Assembly: GCA_947499975.1 (NCBI GenBank)
Contig: CANMQE010000001.1
Span: 1,364,001 to 1,428,000 of the forward strand
Source: an uncultured Sphingomonadaceae bacterium
GTDB lineage: Bacteria; Pseudomonadota; Alphaproteobacteria; Sphingomonadales; Sphingomonadaceae
Length of the DNA stretch: 64,000 nucleotides
Reading direction: 5' to 3'
Shown here piece by piece: positions 26,611-35,361 of this stretch (the first letter of the stretch is position 1; each line of letters begins with the position of its first letter). A model generated the notes under the pieces. The model worked only from the letters and a program-made list of their open reading frames with translations. It had not been told where the DNA came from and ran no database searches. Position numbers and translations under genes: made by a program.

Positions 26611-26704
26611 CCAGGGGCATCGGGTGGGGGGAGCATGATTTTGCCCCCGCCTGCCAGCCACCACAGGCTTGATCCCGGCACATACCCCGCGCAATAGCTG
26701 TGGC

Positions 26705-27349
26705 ATGTTCGAATCCTTCAACCTGCTCCGCCGCGGCCTGATGTTCATCCTGTCCTCCCCTTCGGGCGCGGGAAAAACCACCATTGCGCGCAAGCTGCTG
26801 GCGGTGGAGCAGAACCTCGCGATGTCCGTATCGGTTACCACGCGCCCCATGCGCGATGGCGAGGTGGAGGGGCGCGACTATCATTTCACGCAGCGTCCGC
26901 AGTTCGATGCGATGGTCGAGGAAAATGCGTTCCTGGAATGGGCCGAGGTGTTCGGCAATTGCTACGGCACGCCGCGCGCGCAGATCGTGAGCGGACTGGA
27001 ACAGGGCACCGATTTCCTGTTCGACGTGGACTGGCAAGGCGCGCAGCAACTATCGCAGCGCGCGCGGGAAGATGTTGTCTCGGTGTTCTTGCTGCCGCCC
27101 GATATGGAGGAGCTGGAGCGCCGGCTACGCAGCCGCGCCACCGATGACGAGGACGTGATCGCCGGTCGCATGGCCCGCGCGGGAGACGAGATCAGCCATT
27201 GGGACGCGTATGATTACGTGGTCATCAATCACGAGCTAAGCGATTGTTTCGACAAGGTGCGCACCATTCTGCACGCAGAGCGGCTGAAACGATCCCGCCA
27301 GACCGGGCTGATCGATTTCACTCGCCACCTGAAGACCACGAGACCCTAG
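26705..27349 (+). CDS. gmk: Guanylate kinase
   Basis: A 214-residue enzyme phosphorylating GMP to GDP. The P-loop FILSSPSGAGKTT has Gly21, Gly23 and Lys24, and the GMP-binding region SVSVTTRPMRDGEVEGRDYHF follows. FDVDWQGAQQL is the family signature. The upstream in-frame extension to 26669 is rejected since MFESFNLLRRGLM is the natural beginning. The stop overlaps the stop of the convergent S8 protease gene by two bases. Confidence 0.96.
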   Translation: MFESFNLLRRGLMFILSSPSGAGKTTIARKLLAVEQNLAMSVSVTTRPMRDGEVEGRDYHFTQRPQFDAMVEENAFLEWAEVFGNCYGTPRAQIVSGLEQGTDFLFDVDWQGAQQLSQRAREDVVSVFLLPPDMEELERRLRSRATDDEDVIAGRMARAGDEISHWDAYDYVVINHELSDCFDKVRTILHAERLKRSRQTGLIDFTRHLKTTRP

Positions 27350-29757
27350 AAACGGCGCGACCAGCGCAGGGCAGCGCCCAGATCATCCGGCGCACTGGCG
27401 TAATGGCCGGGCTGGCTGCGCAGATAAACGCTGGCCTGTGCACTGCCGCCCATGAATCCGCCTCTCCATGCGAGTTCCGAGACGAGTTCACGCCCTTCTG
27501 GCGAGAGGTGCAGGGTACGCGCCGCGTAATCGGCGGTGAGGGTTTCGTAGTCATAGGCGCTGGGCAGGTTCAGGCTGATGCCCCCTGCATCCACGCGCAG
27601 CGGCTGAGACAGGCGCAATGCGATCCTGTCGTCATCGGCAAACAGGCCGCGCCGCTCCAGATCGAGGGACCACGCGCTGCTTTTCAGACTGGATCCGCCC
27701 GCCAGCAGCGGGGCGGAGCGCATTCGGGTGAAGCCCTGCCGAAAAGCCGCCCCCAGCCGCCAGCGTTCGGTCAGTCGCCAGCCGAGATCCGCATCCAGGA
27801 ACAGCGTATCGCTGCCCGCAAGTCCAAACCCTTCGTGGAAATGCGCGCCGAGGATGGTTTCGTCTTCTGCCATCCATGTCACCCCCAGCGCGCCGTCCAG
27901 ATTGCCGATCCGGCGATCCAGCGAAATGGCGACGCTGGAAAGATCGCCGGTGGCGCGCCGTCCGCGCATTTCTGCAGCGCGGCGAATGGCGGCAGCCGTC
28001 AGCGTGGAGCCATTTTCCGCGCTGACGGTGAGGCCCCATGGGCCAAGCTGCTGGCGAAGGGCCACGGCATTGTCGCTTTGCGCCAGCATCCCGCTATCGC
28101 CCTTGCCGCTGGAGGCGATCATGAAGGCCGGGCGATCATGCTGCTGCAGGCTGGCGACAAGCCCTTGTGCCGACTGGCGATAGGCAAGGCCAAGTTGCAA
28201 CTCTGGCGAGATTTGCAAGGCAACGCGCGCGGCCAGCACGCGGGCGCGCTCCGCATCGTCTTCGGAAAGGCGCAATGCCCCTGCACCCGGCTGCCCATTC
28301 CCTGCCTGCCCATTCCCCTTGGCGTCGATCGAGAAGGCCACGCTTGCAGCTTGCGATCCCGCCGAAATATGCCGCGCCCCTTGCCCCACCGCGCCGTGCA
28401 GCCTTTCGGGCACGTCGGCACTGCGCAGCGCCCCTGCAAGGTCGGTGCCGAAGGCGCGGCCATACTTGTCCGTCACCAGCGCGGGCAGCGATGCGGTGGT
28501 GAAGGCATCGCCCATTGCGGGCGAGGCGATTGCCGTGCTGTCGCCCAGCGCCATCGCGACGGCCTGCCCCGCCAGTTGCGTCGTGCCGATGGGCTGGAAG
28601 GCCGCGGCGATGTTCATGATGCCTCGTCCGTACACCGCATCATCGCCGCTATCGCCTGCATCGAACGCGCTTTCGAACAGGATCTCGGCAATCTGCGTGC
28701 CGGTGAGATTGGGGAAAGCCTGTGCCAGCAGGGCGGCTGCGCCTGCCACCTGAGGGGCGGCAAAGCTGGTGCCGGAGAACAGGAAGGCAAAGCCTTCGTC
28801 GTCCACGAACAGTTCCCCGTCCTCGTAGACACAGCAGATCACCTCGCCGCGAGCGGAAAGGAAGAACCCGGTGTTCTCGCCCGCCCGGTTGCTGAAATCG
28901 GAAATGACGTAATCCTCGTCGATAGCGCCGACCACGATCACGCCGCCGCTGCCTGCATCGCCCATCATCTGGGCAAACGGGCTGAGTTCGTTGCGACCGT
29001 CATTACCGGCGGCCACCACCACCAGCACGCCGGCGGCAACCGCATCAGAGACCGCTCTTGCCAGTTCCTGCGTGATACCGCCCGGCCCGCCCAGCGAGAT
29101 GTTGATGACCTTCGCATCGTTGGCCACCGCGTAATCTATCGATTCTGCGATGATCGCATTGGTAAAGCCGCATTCGGTGCTCGCGTCTTCAGGATTGTCT
29201 CCGGCGCACGATCCCGGTTCATCCGCGCGGATGGCCAGCAGGGTGGATTCCCACGCCATGCCCAGCACGCCGGTGCCGTTGCGCGCGGCACCGGCCACCA
29301 GGGAGACCAGATTGCCGTGATCGTCAGAGCCTTCCACGCCGCGCGAACCGTAGATATCGCCCGAGGCGGGAGAAATCCGCCCGGCGAACTCCGGGCTGTC
29401 GGGGTCGATGCCGGTATCGATCACGGCGATGGTGACGCCGTCGCCCGTATGCCCATCGGCCCAGGCGCTGGCGGCATTATGCTGCGCCGGCCCGTCCGAT
29501 CGGCGCAATTCCGCCGTGTTGAACTGCGAAGGAACCGGCACCACCGGAAAGGCCGCGCCGGTGGGCGCGGGCGTCGGAGTTGGCGTTGGGGTCGGCGTGG
29601 GGGTGGGAGTTGGCGTCGGTGTGGGCGCGGGCGGGGGAGGCGGCGCAAGTACGGGCGCGCCACCACCACCACCGCCGCCGCCACATGCGGAGAGCATGGC
29701 TGCGCTGGCAGCGAGTATTACCGATCCGAACCGGCTGAAGTTGCGCCCGCGTAGCAT
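27346..29757 (-). CDS. Subtilisin-like (S8) lipoprotein protease with Pro-Thr linker and C-terminal beta-rich domain
   Basis: An 803-residue surface protease. The lipobox MLSAC (Cys25) is followed by eight consecutive glycines, a Pro/Pro-Thr repeat linker (about 37-66), then an S8 domain with Asp114 (VIDTGID), His147 (DDHGNLV) and Ser331 ([13 protein letters not shown]). Residues from about 390 to the end are rich in alternating beta patterns and end in Phe, as in autotransporter barrels. Whether this is a true barrel is uncertain. The ATG at 29757 after GGGAAGAG is preferred to a TTG 12 bases upstream. It is divergent from dapD and convergent with gmk. Confidence 0.88.
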   Translation of the reverse strand: MLRGRNFSRFGSVILAASAAMLSACGGGGGGGGAPVLAPPPPPAPTPTPTPTPTPTPTPTPTPAPTGAAFPVVPVPSQFNTAELRRSDGPAQHNAASAWADGHTGDGVTIAVIDTGIDPDSPEFAGRISPASGDIYGSRGVEGSDDHGNLVSLVAGAARNGTGVLGMAWESTLLAIRADEPGSCAGDNPEDASTECGFTNAIIAESIDYAVANDAKVINISLGGPGGITQELARAVSDAVAAGVLVVVAAGNDGRNELSPFAQMMGDAGSGGVIVVGAIDEDYVISDFSNRAGENTGFFLSARGEVICCVYEDGELFVDDEGFAFLFSGTSFAAPQVAGAAALLAQAFPNLTGTQIAEILFESAFDAGDSGDDAVYGRGIMNIAAAFQPIGTTQLAGQAVAMALGDSTAIASPAMGDAFTTASLPALVTDKYGRAFGTDLAGALRSADVPERLHGAVGQGARHISAGSQAASVAFSIDAKGNGQAGNGQPGAGALRLSEDDAERARVLAARVALQISPELQLGLAYRQSAQGLVASLQQHDRPAFMIASSGKGDSGMLAQSDNAVALRQQLGPWGLTVSAENGSTLTAAAIRRAAEMRGRRATGDLSSVAISLDRRIGNLDGALGVTWMAEDETILGAHFHEGFGLAGSDTLFLDADLGWRLTERWRLGAAFRQGFTRMRSAPLLAGGSSLKSSAWSLDLERRGLFADDDRIALRLSQPLRVDAGGISLNLPSAYDYETLTADYAARTLHLSPEGRELVSELAWRGGFMGGSAQASVYLRSQPGHYASAPDDLGAALRWSRRF
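29560..29625 (-). repeat. Pro-Thr dipeptide repeat in the S8 protease linker
   Basis: About eleven tandem six-base units encoding Pro-Thr, with synonymous variation at third positions, ending in a Pro-Ala-Pro-Thr. Because the units are near-identical it is likely to vary in copy number between strains. It separates the lipid anchor from the protease domain. Confidence 0.85.
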
Positions 29758-29927
29758 CGCTCTTCCCAAATCAAGTCCTTGTTTCTTGCGGGCAAATTAC
29801 CGCAAGCAATATAACAACTGCTGAACGGCGAAAACTTGCCCAAGCTATCCGCTTGTATCCAGCGTGCCATGAGGCTAGCCGCGCTGACAAACAACACGAA
29901 TATGCAAGAACCGTAGGGAGCCAGACA

Positions 29928-30767
29928 ATGTCCGCCGAACTCGTTACCGCCATCGAACAGGCATGGGAAAACCGCAGCGAGGTGACGCCTGCCAGCAGCG
30001 ATATCCGCGGCGACGTGGATCAGGCGCTGGCGATGCTCGATTCAGGCGAGGCACGGGTGGCACAGCCCGATGGCAACGGCGGGTGGCAGGTGAACCAGTG
30101 GCTGAAAAAGGCCGTGCTGCTTTCCTTCCGCCTGTATGACAACCGCGTGATCGAAAGTGGCTCTGCCGGGGCAGCGGCCTTCGACAAGGTGCCCAGCAAG
30201 TTTGCCGGATGGGGCAAGGATCGCTTTTCCGAAGCCGGTTTTCGCGCCGTGCCAGGTGCCATCGTGCGGCGCGGCAGCTTCATCGGGCGCAACACCGTGC
30301 TGATGCCCAGCTTCGTGAATATCGGTGCCTATGTGGACGAAGGGACGATGGTGGACACCTGGGCCACGGTCGGCTCCTGCGCGCAGATTGGCAAGAACGT
30401 CCATATCTCCGGCGGCGCAGGCATAGGCGGCGTGCTGGAGCCGTTGCAGGCCGATCCCGTCATCATAGGTGACGGCGCCTTCATCGGCGCGCGTTCGGAA
30501 GTGGCCGAAGGCGTGCGCGTGGGCGAAGGCGCGGTGCTTTCGATGGGCGTTTATCTGGGCGCATCCACCAAGATCGTGAACCGCGAAACCGGCGAAGTGC
30601 ATCGCGGCGAAGTGCCGCCCTATGCGGTGGTGGTGCCCGGCGCCCTGCCCGGCAAGCCGCTGCCGGACGGCTCCCCCGGCCCCAGCCTCTATTGCGCCGT
30701 GATCGTGAAGACAGTGGACGCGCAGACCCGCTCCAAAACCGGCATCAACGAACTGCTGCGAGATTGA
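29928..30767 (+). CDS. dapD: Tetrahydrodipicolinate N-succinyltransferase
   Basis: A 279-residue left-handed beta-helix acyltransferase of the succinylase branch of lysine/diaminopimelate synthesis. Hexapeptide repeats run from about residue 105, including [25 protein letters not shown] and [20 protein letters not shown]. The signature [28 protein letters not shown] is typical. The ATG at 29928 with GTAGGGAG upstream gives the usual helical N-terminal domain. It stands alone here, without dapE. Confidence 0.96.
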   Translation: MSAELVTAIEQAWENRSEVTPASSDIRGDVDQALAMLDSGEARVAQPDGNGGWQVNQWLKKAVLLSFRLYDNRVIESGSAGAAAFDKVPSKFAGWGKDRFSEAGFRAVPGAIVRRGSFIGRNTVLMPSFVNIGAYVDEGTMVDTWATVGSCAQIGKNVHISGGAGIGGVLEPLQADPVIIGDGAFIGARSEVAEGVRVGEGAVLSMGVYLGASTKIVNRETGEVHRGEVPPYAVVVPGALPGKPLPDGSPGPSLYCAVIVKTVDAQTRSKTGINELLRD

Positions 30768-30808
30768 TCGAGACACTACGGGCTTTGGTCCGGTGCCATG
30801 CCGGCAGC

Positions 30809-30833
30809 GGAACTATCGGAATATTCAACCGTA
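30809..30833 (+). promoter_or_regulatory. Putative EcfG (general stress sigma) promoter
   Basis: GGAAC at 30809-30813, a 16-base spacer and CGTA at 30830-30833, one base from the alphaproteobacterial EcfG consensus GGAAC-N16/17-CGTT. It lies 38 bases before the ATG of the small membrane protein at 30871. Confidence 0.5.
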
Positions 30834-30870
30834 AAATGCCCAAGGGTCTGACACATAAAGGGTGAAAAAC

Positions 30871-31068
30871 ATGCATACGGATAAAGACGGCGAAGTTCAC
30901 ATCGACGAGCAGGAAGCGTCCGGCGGATCGAAAGAAGGCGTCGTGCGCTGGGTTCTGCTGATCAGCCTGCTGGCAGCCGTGCTCATTCTTTCCATCGTCT
31001 GGATCGTTGGCGCCATGGGCGAAAGCGATGTCGAGGAAAGCAACACCGTAACCTATAGCGAGGAATAA
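30871..31068 (+). CDS. Small single-span membrane protein
   Basis: A 65-residue protein with an acidic/polar N-terminal half, one transmembrane helix (about 27-50, VVRWVLLISLLAAVLILSIVW) and an acidic C-terminal tail. The ATG at 30871 follows AAAGGG by nine bases. A GTG at 30862 is possible. A candidate EcfG promoter lies upstream and a short hairpin with seven T's overlaps the stop, so it is probably transcribed alone. Function is unknown; context suggests a stress role. Confidence 0.7.
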   Translation: MHTDKDGEVHIDEQEASGGSKEGVVRWVLLISLLAAVLILSIVWIVGAMGESDVEESNTVTYSEE

Positions 31069-31079
31069 TCGCTTTTTTT
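31057..31079 (+). terminator. Short intrinsic terminator overlapping a stop codon
   Basis: AGCGA (31057-31061) pairs with TCGCT (31069-31073) around a seven-base loop and is followed by a run of seven T's. It overlaps the last codons of the small membrane-protein gene. Five pairs only, so readthrough into the DUF operon is possible. Confidence 0.5.
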
Positions 31080-31136
31080 CGGGATCAGGGACGGGGCCTT
31101 GCACATTGTTAGACCATAACCCAGGAGACCGAAATC

Positions 31137-31364
31137 ATGAGCAATTCCAATAGTTTCCAAACTGGCCAATACGTCAAGTGGGATTGGGGCAACGGCACCG
31201 CCTGTGGCCAGATCGAGGACCGTTTCGAACGCGAGGTGACACGCACGCTGAAGGGCAGCGAAGTCACCCGCGACGGCGATTCCGACAACCCCGCCTATCT
31301 CATCAAGCAGGATGACGGCGACAAGGTGCTGAAGCTGGGCAGCGAATTGAAGGCGCAGAACTGA
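31137..31364 (+). CDS. DUF2945 (HVA1-type Tudor-like) protein
   Basis: A 75-residue protein of the DUF2945/hypervirulence-associated Tudor family: GQYVKWDWGNGTACGQIEDRF at the start and NPAYLIKQDDGDKVLKLGSEL at the end. Tudor-like barrels bind peptides or nucleic acids, but the role of bacterial members is not established. It has a good CAGGAGA Shine-Dalgarno and opens a run of eight same-strand genes joined by short overlaps or gaps. The next gene starts within its stop (ATGA). Confidence 0.88.
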   Translation: MSNSNSFQTGQYVKWDWGNGTACGQIEDRFEREVTRTLKGSEVTRDGDSDNPAYLIKQDDGDKVLKLGSELKAQN

Positions 31365-31555
31365 TGCCGGCCAAATCGAAAGCACAGCAAAAGGCGGCGG
31401 GCGCCGCCCTCTCCGCCAAGCGTGGCGAGACCAAGGTCTCCGATCTCCAGGGCGCATCCAAGCAGATGTACGATTCCATGAGCGAGGACGAACTCGAGGA
31501 TTACGCATCCACCGACAGGGACGATCTTCCCGAGAAGGTGGATGGTGACGACTGA
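31364..31555 (+). CDS. DUF3008 family small protein
   Basis: A 63-residue, strongly charged protein: a basic N-terminus (MPAKSKAQQKAAGAALSAKRG), a core LQGASKQMYDSMSEDELEDYA, and an acidic tail. This matches DUF3008, a family usually next to DUF2945 and DUF3140 genes in proteobacteria. It is probably partly disordered and cytoplasmic. It overlaps both neighbours (ATGA with DUF2945 and TGATG with DUF3140), so the trio is translationally coupled. Confidence 0.87.
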   Translation: MPAKSKAQQKAAGAALSAKRGETKVSDLQGASKQMYDSMSEDELEDYASTDRDDLPEKVDGDD

Positions 31556-31890
31556 TGGATCCCGATGAGAAGGACGAGACCTATTCCGATTTCTACGACT
31601 GCGTGAACATGCAGCCCAAGGAACTGGAAGAATGGCTCGAAACCGAGGAATCCAGGTCGGTGGGTGACAGTGATTCCGGCGAGAGCACGGGCCACAAGTC
31701 CGGCCGCCGCATTGTCGAGATAAAGCGCACCAGCAAGGACGACCTTACCGACAGCCAGTACGAGCACATGCGCAAGGTGGTGGGCTATGTGCACCGCCAC
31801 CTCTCGCAGCGCCCCGATGGCGATGTGAAGGACACAGACTGGCGCTATTCCCTCATGAACTGGGGCCACGATCCGGTGAAGGATGACTGA
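31555..31890 (+). CDS. DUF3140 family protein
   Basis: A 111-residue protein of DUF3140: YSDFYDCVNMQPKELEEWLET at the N-terminus, a Ser/Gly/Asp-rich insertion, and the conserved GRRIVEIKRTSKDDLTDSQYEHMRKVVGYVHRHLSQRP, ending with WRYSLMNWGHDP. It is predicted cytoplasmic, and the basic helix-rich core could bind DNA; that is inference. The last eight bases overlap the DUF1810 gene. Confidence 0.87.
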   Translation: MDPDEKDETYSDFYDCVNMQPKELEEWLETEESRSVGDSDSGESTGHKSGRRIVEIKRTSKDDLTDSQYEHMRKVVGYVHRHLSQRPDGDVKDTDWRYSLMNWGHDPVKDD

Positions 31891-32308
31891 TCCCAATCGA
31901 CTGGATCGCTTCGTGCGCGCACAGGCCGGGAAATATTCCGCCGCTCTTGCCGAATTGCAGAGCGGGAGGAAGCAGACGCACTGGATGTGGTTTATCTTCC
32001 CGCAGATCCTCGGCCTTGGCCTCAGCTCCAATGCGCGCACCTACGCCATCTACGGCCGCGAGGAGGCGAAGGCCTATCTCGCGCACGAGCTACTGGGTCC
32101 ACGCTTGCTGGAATGCACGCAGGCGATGATCCAGCACGCCGGAGAACATAGCCCATTGGAGATCCTGGGGCCGATCGATGCGCTGAAATTCAAAAGCTGC
32201 ATGACCCTTTTCGAAGCCGTGGCCGATGACACTGCCCCATTCGCGGACGCACTGGATCGCCTGTGCGACGGCCAGCGTGACAAGGCGACGCTGGAAAAGC
32301 TGGATTGA
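31883..32308 (+). CDS. DUF1810 family protein
   Basis: A 141-residue protein of DUF1810 with the typical LDRFVRAQAGKYSAALAEL start, TGWMWF-like core (HWMWFIFPQILGLG), YAIYGREEAKAYLAHELLGPRL, and LGPIDALKFKSCMTLFEAV. These all-helical cytoplasmic proteins are widespread in bacteria and some eukaryotes; their biochemical role is not settled to my knowledge. It overlaps the DUF3140 gene and is followed after 19 bases by the cupin gene. Confidence 0.9.
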   Translation: MTDPNRLDRFVRAQAGKYSAALAELQSGRKQTHWMWFIFPQILGLGLSSNARTYAIYGREEAKAYLAHELLGPRLLECTQAMIQHAGEHSPLEILGPIDALKFKSCMTLFEAVADDTAPFADALDRLCDGQRDKATLEKLD

Positions 32309-32327
32309 AACCGCCAGGGGTAGTGGC

Positions 32328-32765
32328 ATGAGCAATGCACGCGAACTGATCGAAACGCTCCGGCTGGAGCCGCATCCAGAAGGCGGCTGGTACCGCGAGA
32401 CGTGGCGCGCCGATGCGCCGGAGGGCGAGCGTGGAGACGCCACCGCCATTCTCTTCCTGCTGGAGAAGGGACAGCGTTCGCACTGGCACAAGGTGGACGC
32501 CACCGAGATCTGGCTCTGGCATTCTGGCAATCCGCTCGATCTGTCGCTCAGCGATCCCACCGGCAACGCCGTGGCCGCTATACGCCTTGGCCCGGATATA
32601 ACGGGCGGACAGCGCGTGCAGCAGGTGATCCGCCCCGATGAATGGCAGGCGGCAGAGGCGCTGGAAGGCGAGCATGACTATACGCTGGTATCCTGTATCG
32701 TTTCCCCCGCATTCGAGTTTTCCGGCTTCACCCTCGCCCCGCCGGACTGGCAGCCCGGCGAATAG
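32328..32765 (+). CDS. Cupin-fold DUF985 protein
   Basis: A 145-residue cupin of the DUF985 (YML079w-like) family: LIETLRLEPHPEGGWYRETWR, TAILFLLEKGQRSHWHKVDATEIWLWHSG with metal-binding-type His residues, and FSGFTLAPPDWQPGE. Family members resemble sugar or nucleotide-sugar isomerases but have no firmly assigned reaction. The ATG at 32328 with AGGGG upstream gives the normal N-terminus. It is the fourth member of the run that begins with DUF1810, DUF3140 and DUF2945 upstream. Confidence 0.88.
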   Translation: MSNARELIETLRLEPHPEGGWYRETWRADAPEGERGDATAILFLLEKGQRSHWHKVDATEIWLWHSGNPLDLSLSDPTGNAVAAIRLGPDITGGQRVQQVIRPDEWQAAEALEGEHDYTLVSCIVSPAFEFSGFTLAPPDWQPGE

Positions 32766-32821
32766 CGCGGAACGTCGCCGCCCCTCGCTCGCTGATACAG
32801 CGGCGGGTTTCAGGAGTGACA

Positions 32822-33271
32822 ATGATGGCCAAATCTCTCGAACAGATTTCAGATATGATGCAGCAGATCGATTTCTGCATGCTGGTGAGCCGTGCGCAGG
32901 ATGGCTCCATTGCCGGTCGTCCGATGAGCAATAACCAGCAGGTCGCCTACGAAGGCAGCAGCTATTATTTCACCAATGACGAAACCCGCATGGTGGATGA
33001 CATCGGCCGTGATGCGTCTATCGGCCTCACTTATCGCACACCCACCGGCCCCGATGGTGCGCCCGGCACGTTCATCCATGTGGAGGCGGAGGCAAAGCTG
33101 ATCCGCGACAAGGACGTGTTCCGCGAGCACTGGGTGCCCGATCTCGAACGCTGGTTCTCCAAAGGCGTCGACACGCCGGGCCTCGTGCTGATCGAGGCGC
33201 GCGCCAAGCGCATCCATTACTGGGCCGGAGAGGACGAGGGCGAGGTAAAGATGACCGAACAGGTCGGATGA
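32822..33271 (+). CDS. Pyridoxamine 5'-phosphate oxidase-like flavin-binding protein (general stress protein 26 type)
   Basis: A 149-residue split-barrel protein: LEQISDMMQQIDFCMLVSR, GSIAGRPMSNNQQVAYEGSSYYFT, VDDIGRDASIGLTYRTP and FREHWVPDLERWFSKG. This is the Pfam-16/GSP26 group that binds FMN or FAD and is often stress-induced. It is not the PdxH enzyme. An AGGAG precedes two adjacent ATGs (32822 and 32825). The stop overlaps DUF3253 by 4 bases. Confidence 0.9.
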   Translation: MMAKSLEQISDMMQQIDFCMLVSRAQDGSIAGRPMSNNQQVAYEGSSYYFTNDETRMVDDIGRDASIGLTYRTPTGPDGAPGTFIHVEAEAKLIRDKDVFREHWVPDLERWFSKGVDTPGLVLIEARAKRIHYWAGEDEGEVKMTEQVG

Positions 33272-33504
33272 CGGCGACCGGCGCAATAAGGCAACTGCTG
33301 GCAGAGCGTGGGCCGGGCAAGACCATCTGCCCTAGTGAAGCCGCGCGGTTGCTGGCCTGTGACGGTGAAGACTGGCGCGGGAGGATGGACGATGTCCATG
33401 CCGCCGCCCGGCAGCTCGCCCAGGAAGGCGACATTCGCCTTAGCTGGAAGGGAGAGCCGAAAACAGCGCCGCAAGGCCCCTATCGTATTGCGCAGGCCCG
33501 ATGA
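33268..33504 (+). CDS. DUF3253 family small protein
   Basis: A 78-residue protein typical of DUF3253: AIRQLLAERGPGKTICPSEAARLLA, WRGRMDDVHAAARQLAQEGDIRLSWKGEP, ending GPYRIAQ. The fold looks like a winged helix, so DNA binding is plausible but unproven. Both ends overlap neighbours by 4 bases (ATGA), with the PNPOx-like gene upstream and the DoxX-like gene downstream. Confidence 0.9.
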   Translation: MTATGAIRQLLAERGPGKTICPSEAARLLACDGEDWRGRMDDVHAAARQLAQEGDIRLSWKGEPKTAPQGPYRIAQAR

Positions 33505-33908
33505 TCCGCACCGCCCTTACCTATATTCTCGCCCTGTTCTACGCCTACGCCGGATACCGGCATATCGTGGGGCCGGAGACGTTTCTCCAGATTACACCCG
33601 GGTGGGTGCCTTACCCCGAAACGGTGATCCTGTTCACGGGCATTGCCGAGATCTTGGGCGCGATTGCACTGGCGCAGCCCTTCTCTCGCCGCTTGCGGCA
33701 GGCGGGCGGTATCGGCCTTGCGCTTTACGCGCTGTTCGTGTGGCCCGCCAACGTCAATCACATGATGATGGACATGGCGCGCGCGGATGGCGGCTTTGGC
33801 ATGGCCTATCACGTGCCGCGCATGATTGCGCAGCCCATCATCATCTGGCTGGCGCTGTGGTGTGGTCGCGTGGTGGATTGGCCGTTCCGGCGGCGCCTGA
33901 AGGAATAG
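33501..33908 (+). CDS. DoxX-like small integral membrane protein
   Basis: A 135-residue protein with four hydrophobic helices (about 1-20, 44-64, 70-90, 108-125), of the DoxX/DoxD-like family: LALFYAYAGYRHIVGPETFLQI, LFTGIAEILGAIAL. Family members are small membrane proteins linked in some bacteria to thiol and redox stress. The ATG overlaps the DUF3253 stop. It ends the eight-gene run, converging on the gallate dioxygenase gene with 14 bases between the stops. Confidence 0.85.
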   Translation: MIRTALTYILALFYAYAGYRHIVGPETFLQITPGWVPYPETVILFTGIAEILGAIALAQPFSRRLRQAGGIGLALYALFVWPANVNHMMMDMARADGGFGMAYHVPRMIAQPIIIWLALWCGRVVDWPFRRRLKE

Positions 33909-33922
33909 CCGCCAGCAAAGGC

Positions 33923-35185
33923 TCAGTCTTCCTTGCCCGCCACGCCGTAATTGATCTGTGCGTTCCGGGTCTTCTGGAATTCCGGCACGCTCAGCCCCTT
34001 CATCGAGGCATAGATATCGATATTACCGATGCCGGTAACGGCACCCAGCTTCTCCAGCATGAAGAAGATCACGCCGTAATGGATCATGCCGATCCAGTCC
34101 CGCTCTCGTACGAGGCGCTTTTCCTCGTCGGTCAGGCCCGCTTCCTCCATCGTCGCTTCCTCGTCCGTGCGGAACTTGCCGCGCATGGTGGGATCGGTGA
34201 GTGAGTGGAGGAATTGGTTGAGACGGAAACCCTTTACGCTGCGCTCGATGGTGAAGGGATAGGTGCCGGCCATTTCTTCCGCGCCCTCGTACTGGTGATC
34301 GGCGCGCGCACGCGTCCTGGCGGGGTCTTCCACCGGATCGGCGCCTGATTTCTCTTCCAGGATCATCGTGGCTATGGGGCACATGGATGGCAGGAAGTAG
34401 GTCTTGTGCGTGCATTCCACCTCTGCCGCCAGCGCGCCGCGCATCATCAGCCACATCACCACCTCGGCACCTTCCCAGCCGCCCAGCTTCGCCAGATCGG
34501 CAATGGTCATGTCCAGCAGGCCTTCGGGATCCTTCTCCAGCCGGTTCATGAACTCGGCATCCCATTCCGGGTTGTTGAAGCCGCACGCCTCGCCATGCAC
34601 CTGGTGCGAAAGGCCGCCGGTGCCGGCAATCGCCACCTTGATGTCTTCCGGATAGGAAAGGATCGCCTGCCGCAGGCTCTTGCCGAACTTGTAGAACCGG
34701 CGCGCGCTGGGCAGCGGCACGGTCAGCACGCCGCACACGATCGGCAGCAGCTTGCAGGCCCAGCCATCCTGCTCCTCGTAATCCACCATCACGCTCAACG
34801 GGGAGAAGGCACCGTGATCCAGCCCCTTGCCCTGGAAATAGGAGAGGTCGAATTCATTGGCCACCATCACGCGGGCCACGTGTTCGGCAAACTTGGGATC
34901 GCCCTTGATCGCAGGGATATCGCGCGGGCCGCCACCTTCGTCCGCCGCCTTGAATTCCTCTCCCACGCCCAGCGCGAAATGGCTGTAATGATCAAAGAAC
35001 GAGGTCATGTGATCGTTGTAGATGTAAACGAGGACATCGGGCTGCTTCTCGCGAAACCACTCCTGAACCGGCTCGTACCCTTCGAAAATCGGCTTCCACA
35101 CAGGATCGTCGAACTTCTTCGCATCCTTGGCAAAGGCAATGGTGGGGGTGTGCGATGTGGCGACGCCGCCGACGATAGTGGCCAT
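33923..35185 (-). CDS. Extradiol ring-cleavage dioxygenase, gallate dioxygenase type (fused LigB-LigA)
   Basis: A 420-residue non-heme iron dioxygenase. The N-terminal LigB-like domain (1-about 285) has iron ligands His12 (VATSHTPTIAF), His59 (YIYNDHMTSFF) and Glu241 (GWEGAEVVMW), with the catalytic His194 in GTGGLSHQVHGEA and His124 in GLDHGAF. The C-terminal about 110 residues (from GTYPFTIERSVKGFRLNQFL) match the LigA alpha subunit. This fused layout and length are those of gallate dioxygenases such as DesB of Sphingobium and GalA of Pseudomonas. Protocatechuate is an alternative substrate. No downstream meta-cleavage genes are next to it. Confidence 0.9.
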   Translation of the reverse strand: MATIVGGVATSHTPTIAFAKDAKKFDDPVWKPIFEGYEPVQEWFREKQPDVLVYIYNDHMTSFFDHYSHFALGVGEEFKAADEGGGPRDIPAIKGDPKFAEHVARVMVANEFDLSYFQGKGLDHGAFSPLSVMVDYEEQDGWACKLLPIVCGVLTVPLPSARRFYKFGKSLRQAILSYPEDIKVAIAGTGGLSHQVHGEACGFNNPEWDAEFMNRLEKDPEGLLDMTIADLAKLGGWEGAEVVMWLMMRGALAAEVECTHKTYFLPSMCPIATMILEEKSGADPVEDPARTRARADHQYEGAEEMAGTYPFTIERSVKGFRLNQFLHSLTDPTMRGKFRTDEEATMEEAGLTDEEKRLVRERDWIGMIHYGVIFFMLEKLGAVTGIGNIDIYASMKGLSVPEFQKTRNAQINYGVAGKED

Positions 35186-35303
35186 GGGTTCAGAATCCTC
35201 GTTTCATGTTCTTGCCCCATCATGCCACCAAATTCCGCTATATGAAAGCTTCGGATATGCGAATTGCAAGGCGTGGTCCCGTTTGAACATAACGCGCAAA
35301 GAA

Positions 35304-35335
35304 AACGGGCGGGTAGCTTTCGCCGCCCGCCCGTT
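35304..35335 (-). terminator. Intrinsic terminator of the SWIB gene
   Basis: Read on the minus strand, AACGGGCGGG (35335-35326) pairs with CCCGCCCGTT (35313-35304) around a 12-base loop, followed by TTCTTTG. It lies just beyond the stop of the SWIB-domain gene. Confidence 0.75.
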
Positions 35336-35361
35336 CGCTTGTCTTTGAATGATCGAAGCGA

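Noticed and set aside
27244..29754. An 836-codon plus-strand frame opposite the S8 protease
   Set aside because: Shadow of the protease gene. Its translation has no recognisable domain and is rich in Arg/His/Gly.
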